A DNA stretch of 64,000 nucleotides. Source: Hyphomicrobiaceae bacterium. Its GTDB lineage: Bacteria > Pseudomonadota > Alphaproteobacteria > Rhizobiales > Methyloligellaceae. Where the stretch lies: NCBI GenBank assembly GCA_028066055.1, contig JALCBY010000003.1:125416-189415 (forward strand). Direction: 5' to 3'. The notes under the pieces were generated by a model that saw nothing but the letters and a program-made list of their open reading frames with translations, searched no databases and was not told where the DNA came from. The position numbers and the translations under genes are program-made. This document shows, one piece after another, positions 9,734 through 19,172 of the stretch (position 1 is the stretch's first letter; every line of letters starts with the position of its first letter).

Positions 9734-10204
9734 ATGGAACCGAATACGCACGAACGCCAGTACGTGCTCAGTCAATGTGTCATCCACCTGCTTCACCGTG
9801 CGGGACAGTGTGCTGGCGATCTTTTCACAGAAGAGGTCATCGATGGCGGCCTGACCCCGCGCCAGTATGCAGTGCTGGTTGCCGTTTCACTTGACGAGGG
9901 GCTCAGTCAGACCGATCTCGTCGATCGGACGGGCATTGATCGCTCAACCTTGGCAGATATCATCCGGCGCATGCTGAAGAAGGGGCTCGTCAGCCGGCGC
10001 CGCACGCGCCACGACGCCCGTGTCTACTCGGTCAAGCTGACCGAAGCGGGGCACAAGGCCCTGCGCGCTGCGCAACCCGCTGCCGATCAGGCCGATGAGC
10101 GGCTGCTGGCCGCGCTGGAACCGGGCAAGCGGGATGAATTTCTGCAATCCCTGAACACGATTGTGCAGGCCATTGGTCCGGAGAGTGCCAAGAACGGGCG
10201 CTGA
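9734..10204 (+). CDS. MarR-family transcriptional regulator
   Basis: A 156-residue winged-helix repressor-type protein. Visible features are a central helix-turn-helix (LTPRQYAVLVAVSLDEGLSQTDLVDRTGIDRSTLADIIRRM), the wing with RRTRHDARVYSVKLTEAG, and a C-terminal dimerisation helix. The ATG at 9734 follows GGGGA; the open frame extends upstream but without support. The ligand and targets are not evident. The neighbours are yciB (same strand) and convergent ccmG, so it is not obviously coupled to either. A TGTGA/TCACA repeat upstream could be its own operator. Confidence 0.87.
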   Translation: MEPNTHERQYVLSQCVIHLLHRAGQCAGDLFTEEVIDGGLTPRQYAVLVAVSLDEGLSQTDLVDRTGIDRSTLADIIRRMLKKGLVSRRRTRHDARVYSVKLTEAGHKALRAAQPAADQADERLLAALEPGKRDEFLQSLNTIVQAIGPESAKNGR

Positions 10205-10213
10205 GACCGTCTT

Positions 10214-10816
10214 TCACGACCCCTTGCTTCGCGCATTCCGAATGGCCGGAAGCAGATCGTCCGTTAACGTCTTCGCACCGATCGGACCGACATGCTTGTA
10301 GAGAATGGTCCCGTCATTGCCGACGATGAACGTTTCCGGCATGCCGTAAACGCCCCAGTTGATGGCGGCTGATCCTTTTGTATCGACGCCCACCGCATCG
10401 AAGGGGTTTCCCAGTTGGCCGAGGAACCGCCGCGCGGCGGACGTCTTGTCCTTGTAGTTGATGCCGACGAGGCGCGCCTTGCTCTCCTTTGCGAGCTGTT
10501 CAAGGAAGGGGTGCTCGTCTCGGCAGGGCAGACACCAGGATGCCCAGAAATTGACGATCTGGACGCCTTTCCCTTTGAGATCCGCCGACTTGAGGCCGGC
10601 GACCTGTTTGCCGTCATGTTTCAGACCTTTAAGCGGCGGCAGTGTGAATTCCGGCACCGGTTTGCCGATAAGTGCGGAGGGCAGCTTGGAGGGGTCGCCA
10701 CTGTACAGGCCGACAAAGAAGAGGCCTGCCAGCGCGAGGAACAGAATCAGCGGTAGCGCCATGCGCCAGGAGACCAGCGGGCGCACGCTGCCCGCTTCGT
10801 TCGTTGATGACGTCAT
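10214..10816 (-). CDS. ccmG: Thiol:disulfide interchange protein CcmG/DsbE
   Basis: A 200-residue membrane-anchored thioredoxin that reduces apocytochrome c cysteines on the periplasmic side before heme attachment. An N-terminal anchor spans about 19-37; the active site WCLPC places the cysteines at 95 and 98 in FWASWCLPC; a cis-proline region YGMPETF follows. The start at 10816 overlaps the ccmD stop by 4 nt, whereas the open frame extends well into ccmD. Last gene of the ccmABCDG operon, convergent with the MarR gene. Confidence 0.92.
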   Translation of the reverse strand: MTSSTNEAGSVRPLVSWRMALPLILFLALAGLFFVGLYSGDPSKLPSALIGKPVPEFTLPPLKGLKHDGKQVAGLKSADLKGKGVQIVNFWASWCLPCRDEHPFLEQLAKESKARLVGINYKDKTSAARRFLGQLGNPFDAVGVDTKGSAAINWGVYGMPETFIVGNDGTILYKHVGPIGAKTLTDDLLPAIRNARSKGS

Positions 10817-11028
10817 GAGCGCCGGGCCCTTTGCTTGTTGGCCTTCGGGGAGCCGGCACGCGCCGACCGGCGCTGAACGCCCTGCGCTTCCAGTTCTTCG
10901 AGCAGACGCAGCTGATGCCGGGCATCGGCACGAATCCAGGTTATGAGCCCGGCAAGAACGATGACCGTGGCGCCGTACGCGGCCCAGATGAAACCAGCAT
11001 GTTGCCCGAGATCGAGAAGCGCGTTCAT
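10813..11028 (-). CDS. ccmD: Heme exporter protein CcmD
   Basis: A 71-residue single-pass membrane protein with the CcmD pattern: a short N-terminal segment (DLGQHAGFIWAAYGAT), one transmembrane helix (about 17-33, ending LITWI) and a basic cytoplasmic helix with RHQLRLLEELEAQG. It helps release heme-loaded CcmE from the CcmABCD complex. Identification rests on position between ccmC and ccmG and on the helix pattern; both ends overlap neighbours by 4 nt. Confidence 0.87.
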   Translation of the reverse strand: MNALLDLGQHAGFIWAAYGATVIVLAGLITWIRADARHQLRLLEELEAQGVQRRSARAGSPKANKQRARRS

Positions 11029-11792
11029 GCGCGTGCGCCCTCCCCGGCTCTTGCGGCGTCAACCTGCGTAAGCCTGAGAGCTTGAACGCGGCGGCGCAGC
11101 ACTTCGGTGCGCATGGCTGTGAGATGCAGAACGAAAAACAACGCCGTGAACGCGACCATCATTACCAGAAGCGGGATCAGGATCGACGGGTGTATCGCAG
11201 GCGCGTCGAGGCGGGTGAGCGATGCCGGTTGATGCAACGTGTGCCACCAGTCGACGGAAAATTTGATAATGGGAAGATTGACCGAACCCACAATGGCGAG
11301 GATCGCGGCGGCGCGTCCTGCACGGGAGGGCTCCTCGATGGCCTGCCAGAGCGCCATCAGTCCGAGATAGAGAAAGAACAGGATCAGTACCGACGTCAAC
11401 CTTGCGTCCCAAACCCAGTAGGTCCCCCACATGGGCTTGCCCCAGAGCGATCCCGTAATCAGCGCAAGCAGCGTAAAGCATGCACCGATCGGCAATGCTG
11501 CCTTGGCGGCGACATCCGCCATGGGATGGCGCCAGATCAGCGAGCCGATGCTGGCAATCGTGACGATTGAGTAACCCATCATGGCGAGCCACGCAGACGG
11601 CGCGTGAATGAACATGATTTTAACCGTCTCGCCCTGCTGGTAGTCCGGCGGGGCGAAGAAAAAAACGAGATAGAGCCCGACCAGCATCAGGATAACCGTC
11701 AGACCCGTCAGCCACGGCAGGACCGCACCTGAGAGCTTGAGAAAAAACGTCGGGTTGGCCAGTCGGCCAAAAAAGCCGGGTGTATCTGCCAT
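11025..11792 (-). CDS. ccmC: Heme ABC transporter permease CcmC
   Basis: A 255-residue integral membrane protein of the heme-handling family, with six predicted helices and the tryptophan-rich WGTYWVWDARLTS motif near the middle that binds heme in this family. Flanking conserved histidines are visible in FIHAPSAW and WWHTLHQPAS. It presents heme to CcmE in the periplasm for cytochrome c maturation. It lies 82 bp downstream of ccmB, an unusually long gap for this otherwise tight operon, and overlaps ccmD. Confidence 0.93.
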   Translation of the reverse strand: MADTPGFFGRLANPTFFLKLSGAVLPWLTGLTVILMLVGLYLVFFFAPPDYQQGETVKIMFIHAPSAWLAMMGYSIVTIASIGSLIWRHPMADVAAKAALPIGACFTLLALITGSLWGKPMWGTYWVWDARLTSVLILFFLYLGLMALWQAIEEPSRAGRAAAILAIVGSVNLPIIKFSVDWWHTLHQPASLTRLDAPAIHPSILIPLLVMMVAFTALFFVLHLTAMRTEVLRRRVQALRLTQVDAARAGEGARA

Positions 11793-11874
11793 GGAATGGT
11801 TCTAATCTAGGTCTTTTACGGGCGCAATTGACGAAAACGATAGTTCCGCTTGATCGAGTTCGCATTGAGGTCGA

Positions 11875-12543
11875 TCAAGCGAGCGACAACCGTAAGGCCG
11901 CAGCCGCCGCGATCGGTGCGAGAACGACAGTGGCCAAGGTCAATGCACAGAGTATCAGGTAAGACGACAAAAAAGAGGCAGGACCGGTTATTACCGCGTT
12001 CATGGCCGATATCCCGAACACCAGTACGGGCACATACAGCGGCAAAACGAGCAGTGCGAGCAGCAGACCGCCACGTCGCAGACCGAGCGTCAGCGCCGCG
12101 CCGACGGACCCCAAAAAGCTGATGGCCGGTGTTCCGGTCACCATGGTCAGCAACAGGATCCAGAAAGCGTTCGCCGGCAGGTTCAGCAGGAGCGCCAGGA
12201 TTGGCGCGGCGATCACCAACGGCAGGCCGATTGAAATCCAGTGCGCCAGCGCCTTGGCCGCGGCCACAAGTTCAAGCGGCAGCGGTCCGAGTGCGATGAC
12301 TTCCAGCGTTCCATCCTCCAGGTCGTTATGAAAAATGCGCTCTACCGAAAGCAGGGCTGCCAGCAACAGTGCAACCCAGAGCACGCCGGGCGCGATGCGG
12401 GACAGCAGATTCAGGTCCGGCCCAAGGCCGAGCGGAAGGATGGCCACGACGACAAGATAGAACCCCAGCGCGGTGGATACGGCGCCACCTTCGCGCAGAG
12501 TCAATCGCACATCGCGGGCAACAAGGCGGATGAAGGCATGCAT
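11875..12543 (-). CDS. ccmB: Heme exporter protein CcmB
   Basis: A 222-residue membrane permease subunit with about six hydrophobic helices, starting with the family-like RDVRLTLREGGAVSTALGFYLVVV segment and including RIFHNDLEDGTLE. It pairs with the CcmA ATPase; the complex releases holo-CcmE. ATG at 12543, 3 nt after the ccmA stop. Confidence 0.92.
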   Translation of the reverse strand: MHAFIRLVARDVRLTLREGGAVSTALGFYLVVVAILPLGLGPDLNLLSRIAPGVLWVALLLAALLSVERIFHNDLEDGTLEVIALGPLPLELVAAAKALAHWISIGLPLVIAAPILALLLNLPANAFWILLLTMVTGTPAISFLGSVGAALTLGLRRGGLLLALLVLPLYVPVLVFGISAMNAVITGPASFLSSYLILCALTLATVVLAPIAAAAALRLSLA

Positions 12544-12546
12544 CGG

Positions 12547-13149
12547 TCAGTGTGCCTCCGCGCCGAGTTCGAGCGTATGCGCGAACTTGACGCCCAATGG
12601 CAGATGCGTCGCCGCGATTGCCAGCCCGCCATTCCTGGTGTGGTTACGAATGGCGGACGCCAGAATGTTCCGCGAAGCCTCATCGAGCGAAACAGACGGT
12701 TCGTCCAGAAGCCAGAGAGGCCGTTCTATCACCTGCAGGCGGGCAAGCCCGAGGCGGCGCGCCTGACCCGCGGACAGAAGACCAGCCGGAATGTCGCTCA
12801 GATCGAGAAGATTGAACGTCTCAAGAGCAGGGTCGATGTCGCCGCCGCCGCAATATTCCGACCAGAAGAGGAGGTTTTCGCGGACCGTAAATGCGCGTTT
12901 CACGCCGTTGAGGTGTCCGACATAGTGACAGAACTCGCCGATGGGCGTTTCATCATCCGCTCCTTCCAGGGTGATCCGGCCCGCGGCCGGTGGCAGAAAG
13001 CCGGCCAGAATCCGTAATAGGCTCGATTTTCCGACGCCGTTTGCGCCGGTCAGCTGCAGACCGCTCCCCTTCTTCACCTCGAAGGAGAGGTTCTCGAACA
13101 CCGTGCGGCCACCGCGAACGCAGGTCAGGTCTTGGACGCCTAGTCGCAT
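12547..13149 (-). CDS. ccmA: Cytochrome c biogenesis ATP-binding export protein CcmA
   Basis: A 200-residue ABC ATPase: Walker A GANGVGKSS, signature LLSAGQARRLGLARL (degenerate C-loop, LSAGQ, as is normal for CcmA), Walker B LWLLDEPSVSLDE. Its short length also fits CcmA. The start is uncertain: ATG at 13149 gives the usual N-terminus (MRLGVQDLTCVRGG) but lacks a good ribosome site, while an upstream TTG at 13182 has GGAG nearby and would add 11 residues. First gene of ccmABCDG, divergent from acnA. Confidence 0.92.
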   Translation of the reverse strand: MRLGVQDLTCVRGGRTVFENLSFEVKKGSGLQLTGANGVGKSSLLRILAGFLPPAAGRITLEGADDETPIGEFCHYVGHLNGVKRAFTVRENLLFWSEYCGGGDIDPALETFNLLDLSDIPAGLLSAGQARRLGLARLQVIERPLWLLDEPSVSLDEASRNILASAIRNHTRNGGLAIAATHLPLGVKFAHTLELGAEAH

Positions 13150-13427
13150 TTTAGAGATTTCGAACCTTTCAGAGTGTTGCAATCAGGGATACTCCGCAGC
13201 CGGGTGCGGAAATATTCGGTGCGAACGAGGCTTGAGCAGCGGCGCACAATATATTAAGTCACGTGATATTAGACGCCAGCGCAAAAACGGGGCGTGGTTG
13301 ATGGCGGATGCGCGGTTCGGTTACGGATTGCGGGATCATGGCAAATCCGGCATCACAAGACACTACCTTCCGTCGGCACACCGGCGGCGCGGGCCAGGGC
13401 CATTCAAATTTATGAGGAGATTTGCCC

Positions 13428-16187
13428 GTGAGCGCGCACGCACGTCCTTCCCTTGACAGTTTCAAATGCCGCCGCACTTTGGAAGTCGGCGGAAAAGCCT
13501 ACGACTATTTTTCACTGCCCGAGGCCGAAAAGAACGGGCTCGACGGGATTTCCCGGTTGCCTTTCTCGTTGAAGGTTCTGCTTGAAAACCTGCTGCGGCA
13601 TGAAGACGGAACATCGGTCAAGGCTGATGATATTCGCGCGTGTGCCGAATGGCTGGCGTCGAAGTCGTCGACTCAGGAGATCGCCTTTCGGCCGGCACGC
13701 GTCCTGATGCAGGACTTCACGGGCGTTCCGGCGGTCGTGGATCTGGCTGCGATGCGCGACGCGATGGTGACGCTTGGCGGCGACCCGGCAAAGATCAATC
13801 CGCTGGTGCCGGTGGATCTGGTGATCGACCATTCGGTCATGGTCGATTTTTTCGGAAGCAAGGATGCGTTCAAGCTGAATGTGGACAAGGAGTATGAACG
13901 CAACCAGGAGCGGTATGCCTTTCTGCGCTGGGGTTCGGAAGCGTTTGAGAATTTCAGCGTCGTACCGCCGGGTACGGGTATCTGCCACCAGGTCAATCTG
14001 GAATATCTGTCCCAGACTGTCTGGACGAATGATGTCGATGAGGACGGTGGCAGCGTCACATATGCCTATCCCGATACGGTGGTGGGGACAGACAGCCACA
14101 CGACGATGGTGAACGGTCTTTCCGTTCTCGGCTGGGGCGTCGGCGGCATCGAAGCGGAGGCGGGCATGCTCGGACAGCCCATTTCGATGGTCATCCCCGA
14201 AGTGGTCGGGTTCCGGCTGGAGGGCGCGCTCAACGATGGTGTGACGGCAACCGACCTCGTGCTCACGGTGGTGGAAATGCTGCGCAAGCGCGGTGTCGTC
14301 GGCAAATTCGTGGAGTTCTATGGACCGGGCCTGGATCACCTGTCGCTAGAGGATCAGGCCACCATTGGAAACATGGCACCGGAATATGGCGCGACATGCG
14401 GCTTCTTCCCTGTCGACAATGACACGATCTCCTATCTGACGGCGACGGGCAGGGACAAGGACCGTGTGGCGCTGGTCGAAGCCTATGCGAAGGCACAGGG
14501 TATGTGGCGGGCAAGCGACACGCCCGATCCGGATTTCACAGACACCCTTTCGCTCGACCTGACGACAGTGGAGCCGTCCATCGCAGGACCCAAACGTCCG
14601 CAGGACCGCGTCGCACTCAATCGTGCGCCCGGCGCCTTTGAAGTCGCACTCGCGGAAGCGCGTGGCGTGGACGAGCCGGGTGCGTCGTCGGACATGATGG
14701 AAGAGGGTGACGAGAACGTTCCCACCCTTCGCCACTCCGCCAAGGTCGAGGGTGCGAACTACGAACTCAACGACGGCGACATTGTCATCGCGGCTATCAC
14801 CTCATGCACCAATACGTCGAACCCGGCCGTGTTGCTGGCCGCGGGGCTGGTGGCGCGCAACGCGCGGGCCAAGGGCCTGACGGTGAAGCCCTGGGTGCGT
14901 ACGTCGCTTGCGCCGGGAAGTCAGGTCGTAACCGACTATCTCGAAAAGGCGGGTCTTCAGGACGATCTCGATGCGCTTGGATTCAACTTGGTCGGGTATG
15001 GCTGTACCACCTGTATCGGCAATTCCGGACCTCTGCCGGAAGAGATTGCCGAAGCGGTTCACGCCCACGACCTGGTTGTCTGTTCGGTGCTATCCGGCAA
15101 CCGGAACTTCGAGGGCCGCATCAATCCGCACGTCAAGGCCAACTGGCTGGCGTCGCCGCCGCTGGTCGTCGCATATGCGATCGCTGGTTCCCTCGATGTT
15201 AACGTGGCGACCGATGCGCTCGGCGAAGACGCCGAAGGGAACCCGGTTTACCTGAAGGACATCTGGCCCTCCACCCAGGATATCGCCGATCTGATCCGTT
15301 CCTGCGTCACGCCGGAAATGTTCGCTTCACGCTATGCCGATGTGTTCAAGGGCGACGAGCATTGGCAAAAGATCGGCGGCAAGGCGGGCAAGACCTACGA
15401 CTGGCCGGAAACGTCGACCTATGTAAAGAACCCGCCCTACTTTGAAGGCATGGCGCTGGAACCGGAGCCGATCACGGATATCGTCGACGCGCGCATTCTC
15501 GGCCTGTATCAGGATTCCATAACAACGGATCATATTTCACCGGCAGGCGCCATCAAGGTTGACGGTCCGGCCGGTGAATATCTCAAGGAGCATCAGGTCC
15601 GTCCCATTGAGTTCAACTCTTACGGCGCGCGGCGCGGCAATCACCACGTGATGATGCGCGGCACGTTCGGCAACATCCGCATCAAGAACCAGATGGTGCC
15701 GGGAACCGAAGGCGGCGTGACTGTGCACTACCCTTCCGGCGATGAAATGTCGGTGTTCGACGCCGCCATGCGTTACAAGGCCGAGAACGTTCCGCTGGTT
15801 GTCTTTGGCGGTGCTGAGTATGGCACCGGTTCAAGCCGGGACTGGGCAGCCAAGGGGACGCGTCTTCTTGGCGTGGGAGCGGTGATCGTGGAGTCGTTCG
15901 AACGTATTCACCGTTCGAATCTGATCGGCATGGGCGTTCTGCCGCTGCAGTTCGAGGAGGGCTTGTCCTGGAAGGCACTTGGACTAACTGGCGCGGAAAA
16001 GGTGACCATCGAGGGGCTTGGATCGATTGAGCCCCGGCAGACGGTCGTTGCGAAGATCATCTTTGCCGACGGCAAGATCGAGGACCTGCCGTTGCTCTGC
16101 CGCATCGATACCGACGACGAACTTGCCTACTACAACAATGACGGCATTTTGCCATATGTCCTGCGTAATCTTGCGACAGCAGCGTGA
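13428..16187 (+). CDS. acnA: Aconitate hydratase A
   Basis: A 919-residue TCA-cycle enzyme interconverting citrate and isocitrate. The [4Fe-4S] ligands are Cys460 (SCTNTS), Cys526 and Cys529 (GCTTCIGNSG). Other signatures include VGTDSHTTMVNG and GAEYGTGSSRDWAAKG. Length and domain order fit the AcnA/IRP1-type family, not AcnB. The GTG at 13428 is chosen because GAGGAGA lies 7 nt upstream. A hairpin terminator follows the stop. Divergent from ccmA with a 278-bp gap. Confidence 0.96.
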   Translation: MSAHARPSLDSFKCRRTLEVGGKAYDYFSLPEAEKNGLDGISRLPFSLKVLLENLLRHEDGTSVKADDIRACAEWLASKSSTQEIAFRPARVLMQDFTGVPAVVDLAAMRDAMVTLGGDPAKINPLVPVDLVIDHSVMVDFFGSKDAFKLNVDKEYERNQERYAFLRWGSEAFENFSVVPPGTGICHQVNLEYLSQTVWTNDVDEDGGSVTYAYPDTVVGTDSHTTMVNGLSVLGWGVGGIEAEAGMLGQPISMVIPEVVGFRLEGALNDGVTATDLVLTVVEMLRKRGVVGKFVEFYGPGLDHLSLEDQATIGNMAPEYGATCGFFPVDNDTISYLTATGRDKDRVALVEAYAKAQGMWRASDTPDPDFTDTLSLDLTTVEPSIAGPKRPQDRVALNRAPGAFEVALAEARGVDEPGASSDMMEEGDENVPTLRHSAKVEGANYELNDGDIVIAAITSCTNTSNPAVLLAAGLVARNARAKGLTVKPWVRTSLAPGSQVVTDYLEKAGLQDDLDALGFNLVGYGCTTCIGNSGPLPEEIAEAVHAHDLVVCSVLSGNRNFEGRINPHVKANWLASPPLVVAYAIAGSLDVNVATDALGEDAEGNPVYLKDIWPSTQDIADLIRSCVTPEMFASRYADVFKGDEHWQKIGGKAGKTYDWPETSTYVKNPPYFEGMALEPEPITDIVDARILGLYQDSITTDHISPAGAIKVDGPAGEYLKEHQVRPIEFNSYGARRGNHHVMMRGTFGNIRIKNQMVPGTEGGVTVHYPSGDEMSVFDAAMRYKAENVPLVVFGGAEYGTGSSRDWAAKGTRLLGVGAVIVESFERIHRSNLIGMGVLPLQFEEGLSWKALGLTGAEKVTIEGLGSIEPRQTVVAKIIFADGKIEDLPLLCRIDTDDELAYYNNDGILPYVLRNLATAA

Positions 16188-16199
16188 TCTCAGCGGGCT

Positions 16200-16253
16200 G
16201 GTTGCGCTGGCACTGACGGTTTTTTGCCGTGAGCAGCGCAACCGGTTTTCTCA
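16200..16253 (+). terminator. Rho-independent terminator after acnA
   Basis: Arms GGTTGCGCT (16200-16208) and AGCGCAACC (16235-16243) form a perfect 9-bp stem with a long loop that can pair partly itself, followed by GGTTTTCTC. It begins 12 bp after the acnA stop. Confidence 0.65.
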
Positions 16254-16344
16254 CCCAGTCGTTACTGGCAATTGAGAACCGGAAGCCAGATACTCCGGTG
16301 CGTTGAAACGTCGGCCACGTGTCGCAAATGCAGGATTGTTCCCA

Positions 16345-17097
16345 GTGTTGAAAAACGTGTTCATAGGTATCTGCTCCGCTCTGGTGCTTTCCGGCGCTCT
16401 CGTTGCGGCGCATGAAAATGCGGTCGCGGAGCCGGAACAAAAAGCTGTGATCGAGCTTTTCACCAGCCAGGGATGTTCTTCCTGCCCGCCGGCCGACAAG
16501 TTGCTTGGCAAGCTCGCTCGTCGGGACGACGTGGTGGCGCTGACCTTTCCGGTAGATTACTGGGATTATCTTGGCTGGAAGGATACGCTTGCCAGCCCCG
16601 CCTTCAGCGCTCGCCAGCGTGCCTATGCGAAATCCCGCGGCGACGGCGAGGTCTACACGCCGCAGGTCGTCGTCGACGGAGTGAGCCACGCTGTCGGCAG
16701 CCGGCCATCCGAAGTCCGGCAGGCGATCGCGCGTTCAAAGCGAAAGCTCCGAAACGCACGCGTTCCGCTCAAACTGCGAACCGAGGGTGACTCGCTGGTC
16801 ATCACCGTCGGCGCGGCCCCGCAGGGTGCACGCGTCAAGCCTGCGACGGTCTGGCTTGCGCTTGTCAAGAAGGCCGAAACGGTGAAGATCGCGCGCGGTG
16901 AGAACCGAGGCCGTACGATCACCTATCACAAGGTTGTCCGTGACATGACGCCGATTGGTCAGTGGACGGGAAAACGCGTGGTCATCAAGCTCCCGAAGCA
17001 TCATCTTCAGAACAGAGATGCCGATGGCTGCACGGTGCTCCTTCAGCAGGATACCGCCGGTCCGGTGCTCGCGGCGGTTGAAATGAAAACCTGGTAG
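16345..17097 (+). CDS. DUF1223 family secreted thioredoxin-like protein
   Basis: A 250-residue protein with a signal peptide (about 1-28, ending AVAEPE) and the DUF1223 motif ELFTSQGCSSCPPADKLL, a CxxC thioredoxin-like site. WDYLGWKD and YTPQVVVDG segments are also typical. The substrate is unknown; a periplasmic redox role is inferred from the fold. GTG at 16345 follows AGGA at 9 nt and yields a proper signal peptide; a TTG at 16303 would add 14 residues ahead of it. Convergent with htpG, 11 bp between stops. Confidence 0.8.
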   Translation: MLKNVFIGICSALVLSGALVAAHENAVAEPEQKAVIELFTSQGCSSCPPADKLLGKLARRDDVVALTFPVDYWDYLGWKDTLASPAFSARQRAYAKSRGDGEVYTPQVVVDGVSHAVGSRPSEVRQAIARSKRKLRNARVPLKLRTEGDSLVITVGAAPQGARVKPATVWLALVKKAETVKIARGENRGRTITYHKVVRDMTPIGQWTGKRVVIKLPKHHLQNRDADGCTVLLQQDTAGPVLAAVEMKTW

Positions 17098-17108
17098 GCG
17101 CGCCGCTC

Positions 17109-19040
17109 CTACTTCTGTCCGTCCAGCACGAGCCTGTTCAGCCGCTCCGCGAATTTTCCAGGATTCTCCGGTAACGTCCCTTCGAGGATGCGTGCCTGGT
17201 CGAGCAGCAGCCATGCAATGTCGTCGAACGCGTCGGCCTTGCTTTTCGACAGGGCCTTCACGAGATCATGCGAAGGATTGATCTCAAGCACGGGTTTGGC
17301 ACCACCCTGGCCCGCCTGCTTTTCAAGAAATTTGTCCAGACCACGGTCCGGGCCCTCGGCGGGGGCTACGAGACAGGCGGGGCTTTCAACGAGGCGTGCG
17401 GAGGCCCGCACATCGGTCAGTTCGTCGGCGAACAGCGATTTCAGTTTCTCCACAAGCTTGACCGTGTCGGGATCGGATGCGTCCTTCCGCTCGCTCTCCT
17501 CGCCTTTGTCTTCGGGTAAAGGAATGGCTGAAAGGTCGATGTCGCCCTGCGTGATCGATTGGAACGGCTTGCCTTCAAACCCCAGGGTGGTCGTCACCCA
17601 GAAATTGTCCACCGGATCGGAAAGGTAAAGCACCTCGACGCCGCGCGCGGCAAAGCCTTCAAGCTGCGGACTCGCCGCAATCTGCTCCTGGGAATTGCCG
17701 GTCATGTAGTAGATCGCGGTCTGGTTGGGCCTGAGGTCCGCGATATACGCCTTCAGCGTACGCCATCCATCACCGTGCGAACTGCGGAAGCGTGCGAGCT
17801 CGAACAGCGCGTCGCGCCGCTCCATGTCCTCATAGAGACCTTCCTTGACGACCGCGCCGAAGGTTTCCCAGAAACTCTCGAATTTTTCCGTGTCGTCCTT
17901 GGCCAGCTTCTCCAGCTCGGAGAGAACACGGTTTGTAACGCCGGTCCGGATGGCCGCAACGATCGGATTATTCTGGAGCATCTCGCGGGAAATATTGAGC
18001 GGCACGTCCTCGGAATCGACGATACCGCGCACGAAGCGCAGATAGGCTGGCAACAGATCGGCATCGTCGGTGATGAACACGCGCCGGACATAGAGGCGCA
18101 CCCGTCCGGCGCGCGACGGATCGTAGAGGTCGAATGGCGCCATTGTCGGCACAAACAACAGGACGGTGTATTCGTGCCGCCCCTCGGCCCGGTAGTGGAT
18201 CGTCAGCGCGGGCTCGTCGAACAGCCCTCCGACATGGTGGTAAAGCTCTTTGTACTGGTCCGCGGTGACATCCGCCTTCGGGCGTGTCCAGAGCGCGCTT
18301 GCGGAGTTCAGTTGGTGAGGTTCCTCCTTGCTCTCCACGGTCGCCAGGAAGTCGATATGAAACGGGATGTGGTCGGAGTAGGCGCGCACGATCCGGGCCA
18401 GCTCGCTTTCTTTGAGATAATCGAGCGCATCGTCCTTCATGTGCAGCGTGACGACGGTTCCGCGCGGCACCTCCTCTTCCTGCGCCTTTGTGGCTTTTGA
18501 GACGTTGAAGCCGTTCACGCCATCCGATGTCCATACATGCGCTGACTTAGCTCCCGCCTTGCGGCTCAAAACGTCGACACGATTGGCCACCATGAATGCG
18601 GAATAGAAGCCGACCCCGAACTGGCCGATGACGGAAGGTGCATCCCCGCCCTTCTTCTCGGCAACCTTGAGAAAGGCCCGCGTACCGGAGCGCGCGATCG
18701 TACCGAGATTATCGATAAGTTCCGCCCGGCCCATGCCGATGCCGTTGTCGGAAATGCTGAGCGTCTTGGCGTCTTCGTCGACCGAGAGCGTAATCCGCAA
18801 ATCTGGTTCATCGGCCAGAAGCTCAGGCTTGGTGATGGCTGCGTAACGCAACTTGTCGCAAGCGTCCGCACTGTTGGAAATGAGTTCCCGCAGAAAGATG
18901 TCCTTCTCCGAATAGACCGAGTGCACCATGAGCTGGAGCAACCGGGCAACTTCGGCCTGAAATCCGAACTGCGTTTCTGCCTTTTCACCGGACTGAGCCG
19001 TCTTGCTGTCCTTGTCTTGCGTCTTTTCCTTCTTCGCCAT
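17109..19040 (-). CDS. htpG: Molecular chaperone HtpG (Hsp90 family)
   Basis: A 643-residue ATP-dependent dimeric chaperone. The GHKL ATPase domain shows LRELISNSADACDKLR, DNGIGM and GQFGVGFYSAFMVA; the middle domain has LNISREMLQ; the C-terminal domain ends in a leucine-rich dimerisation region. The start at 19040 (MAKKEKTQ) precedes the conserved FGFQAEVARLL segment; the open frame runs further up without homology. A linker of about 20 charged residues precedes the ATPase domain. A candidate promoter and an independent small RNA gene lie upstream. Confidence 0.96.
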   Translation of the reverse strand: MAKKEKTQDKDSKTAQSGEKAETQFGFQAEVARLLQLMVHSVYSEKDIFLRELISNSADACDKLRYAAITKPELLADEPDLRITLSVDEDAKTLSISDNGIGMGRAELIDNLGTIARSGTRAFLKVAEKKGGDAPSVIGQFGVGFYSAFMVANRVDVLSRKAGAKSAHVWTSDGVNGFNVSKATKAQEEEVPRGTVVTLHMKDDALDYLKESELARIVRAYSDHIPFHIDFLATVESKEEPHQLNSASALWTRPKADVTADQYKELYHHVGGLFDEPALTIHYRAEGRHEYTVLLFVPTMAPFDLYDPSRAGRVRLYVRRVFITDDADLLPAYLRFVRGIVDSEDVPLNISREMLQNNPIVAAIRTGVTNRVLSELEKLAKDDTEKFESFWETFGAVVKEGLYEDMERRDALFELARFRSSHGDGWRTLKAYIADLRPNQTAIYYMTGNSQEQIAASPQLEGFAARGVEVLYLSDPVDNFWVTTTLGFEGKPFQSITQGDIDLSAIPLPEDKGEESERKDASDPDTVKLVEKLKSLFADELTDVRASARLVESPACLVAPAEGPDRGLDKFLEKQAGQGGAKPVLEINPSHDLVKALSKSKADAFDDIAWLLLDQARILEGTLPENPGKFAERLNRLVLDGQK

Positions 19041-19106
19041 GTTCCCAAACTCGCATGTGTCATGTTTGCCGGACGATACGATGTATCGATCCGCAGCCTC
19101 GCGCAG

Positions 19107-19135
19107 CAAGTATGAAGAAATCTCGCGGGAGTCAA
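19107..19135 (-). promoter_or_regulatory. Candidate promoter of htpG
   Basis: Read on the minus strand, TTGACT (19135-19130) and TACTTG (19112-19107) are 17 bp apart, about 65 bp before the htpG start. The -35 element falls in the U-tract of the small RNA terminator. No clear sigma-32 site was seen. Confidence 0.35.
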
Positions 19136-19172
19136 AAAGAAACGGGCCGGGACACTGTACTGCCCGGCCCGT
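19131..19172 (-). terminator. Rho-independent terminator of the small RNA
   Basis: Arms at 19163-19172 and 19142-19151 (ACGGGCCGGG and its complement) make a perfect 10-bp GC-rich stem around an 11-nt loop. The minus-strand continuation is TTCTTTTTG. No minus-strand protein gene lies directly upstream, so it must end a non-coding transcript or act as a leader attenuator for htpG. Confidence 0.75.

Noticed and set aside
17559..18500. Plus-strand open frame opposite htpG
   Set aside because: Shadow of the GC-rich HtpG codons; no ribosome site and no domain.
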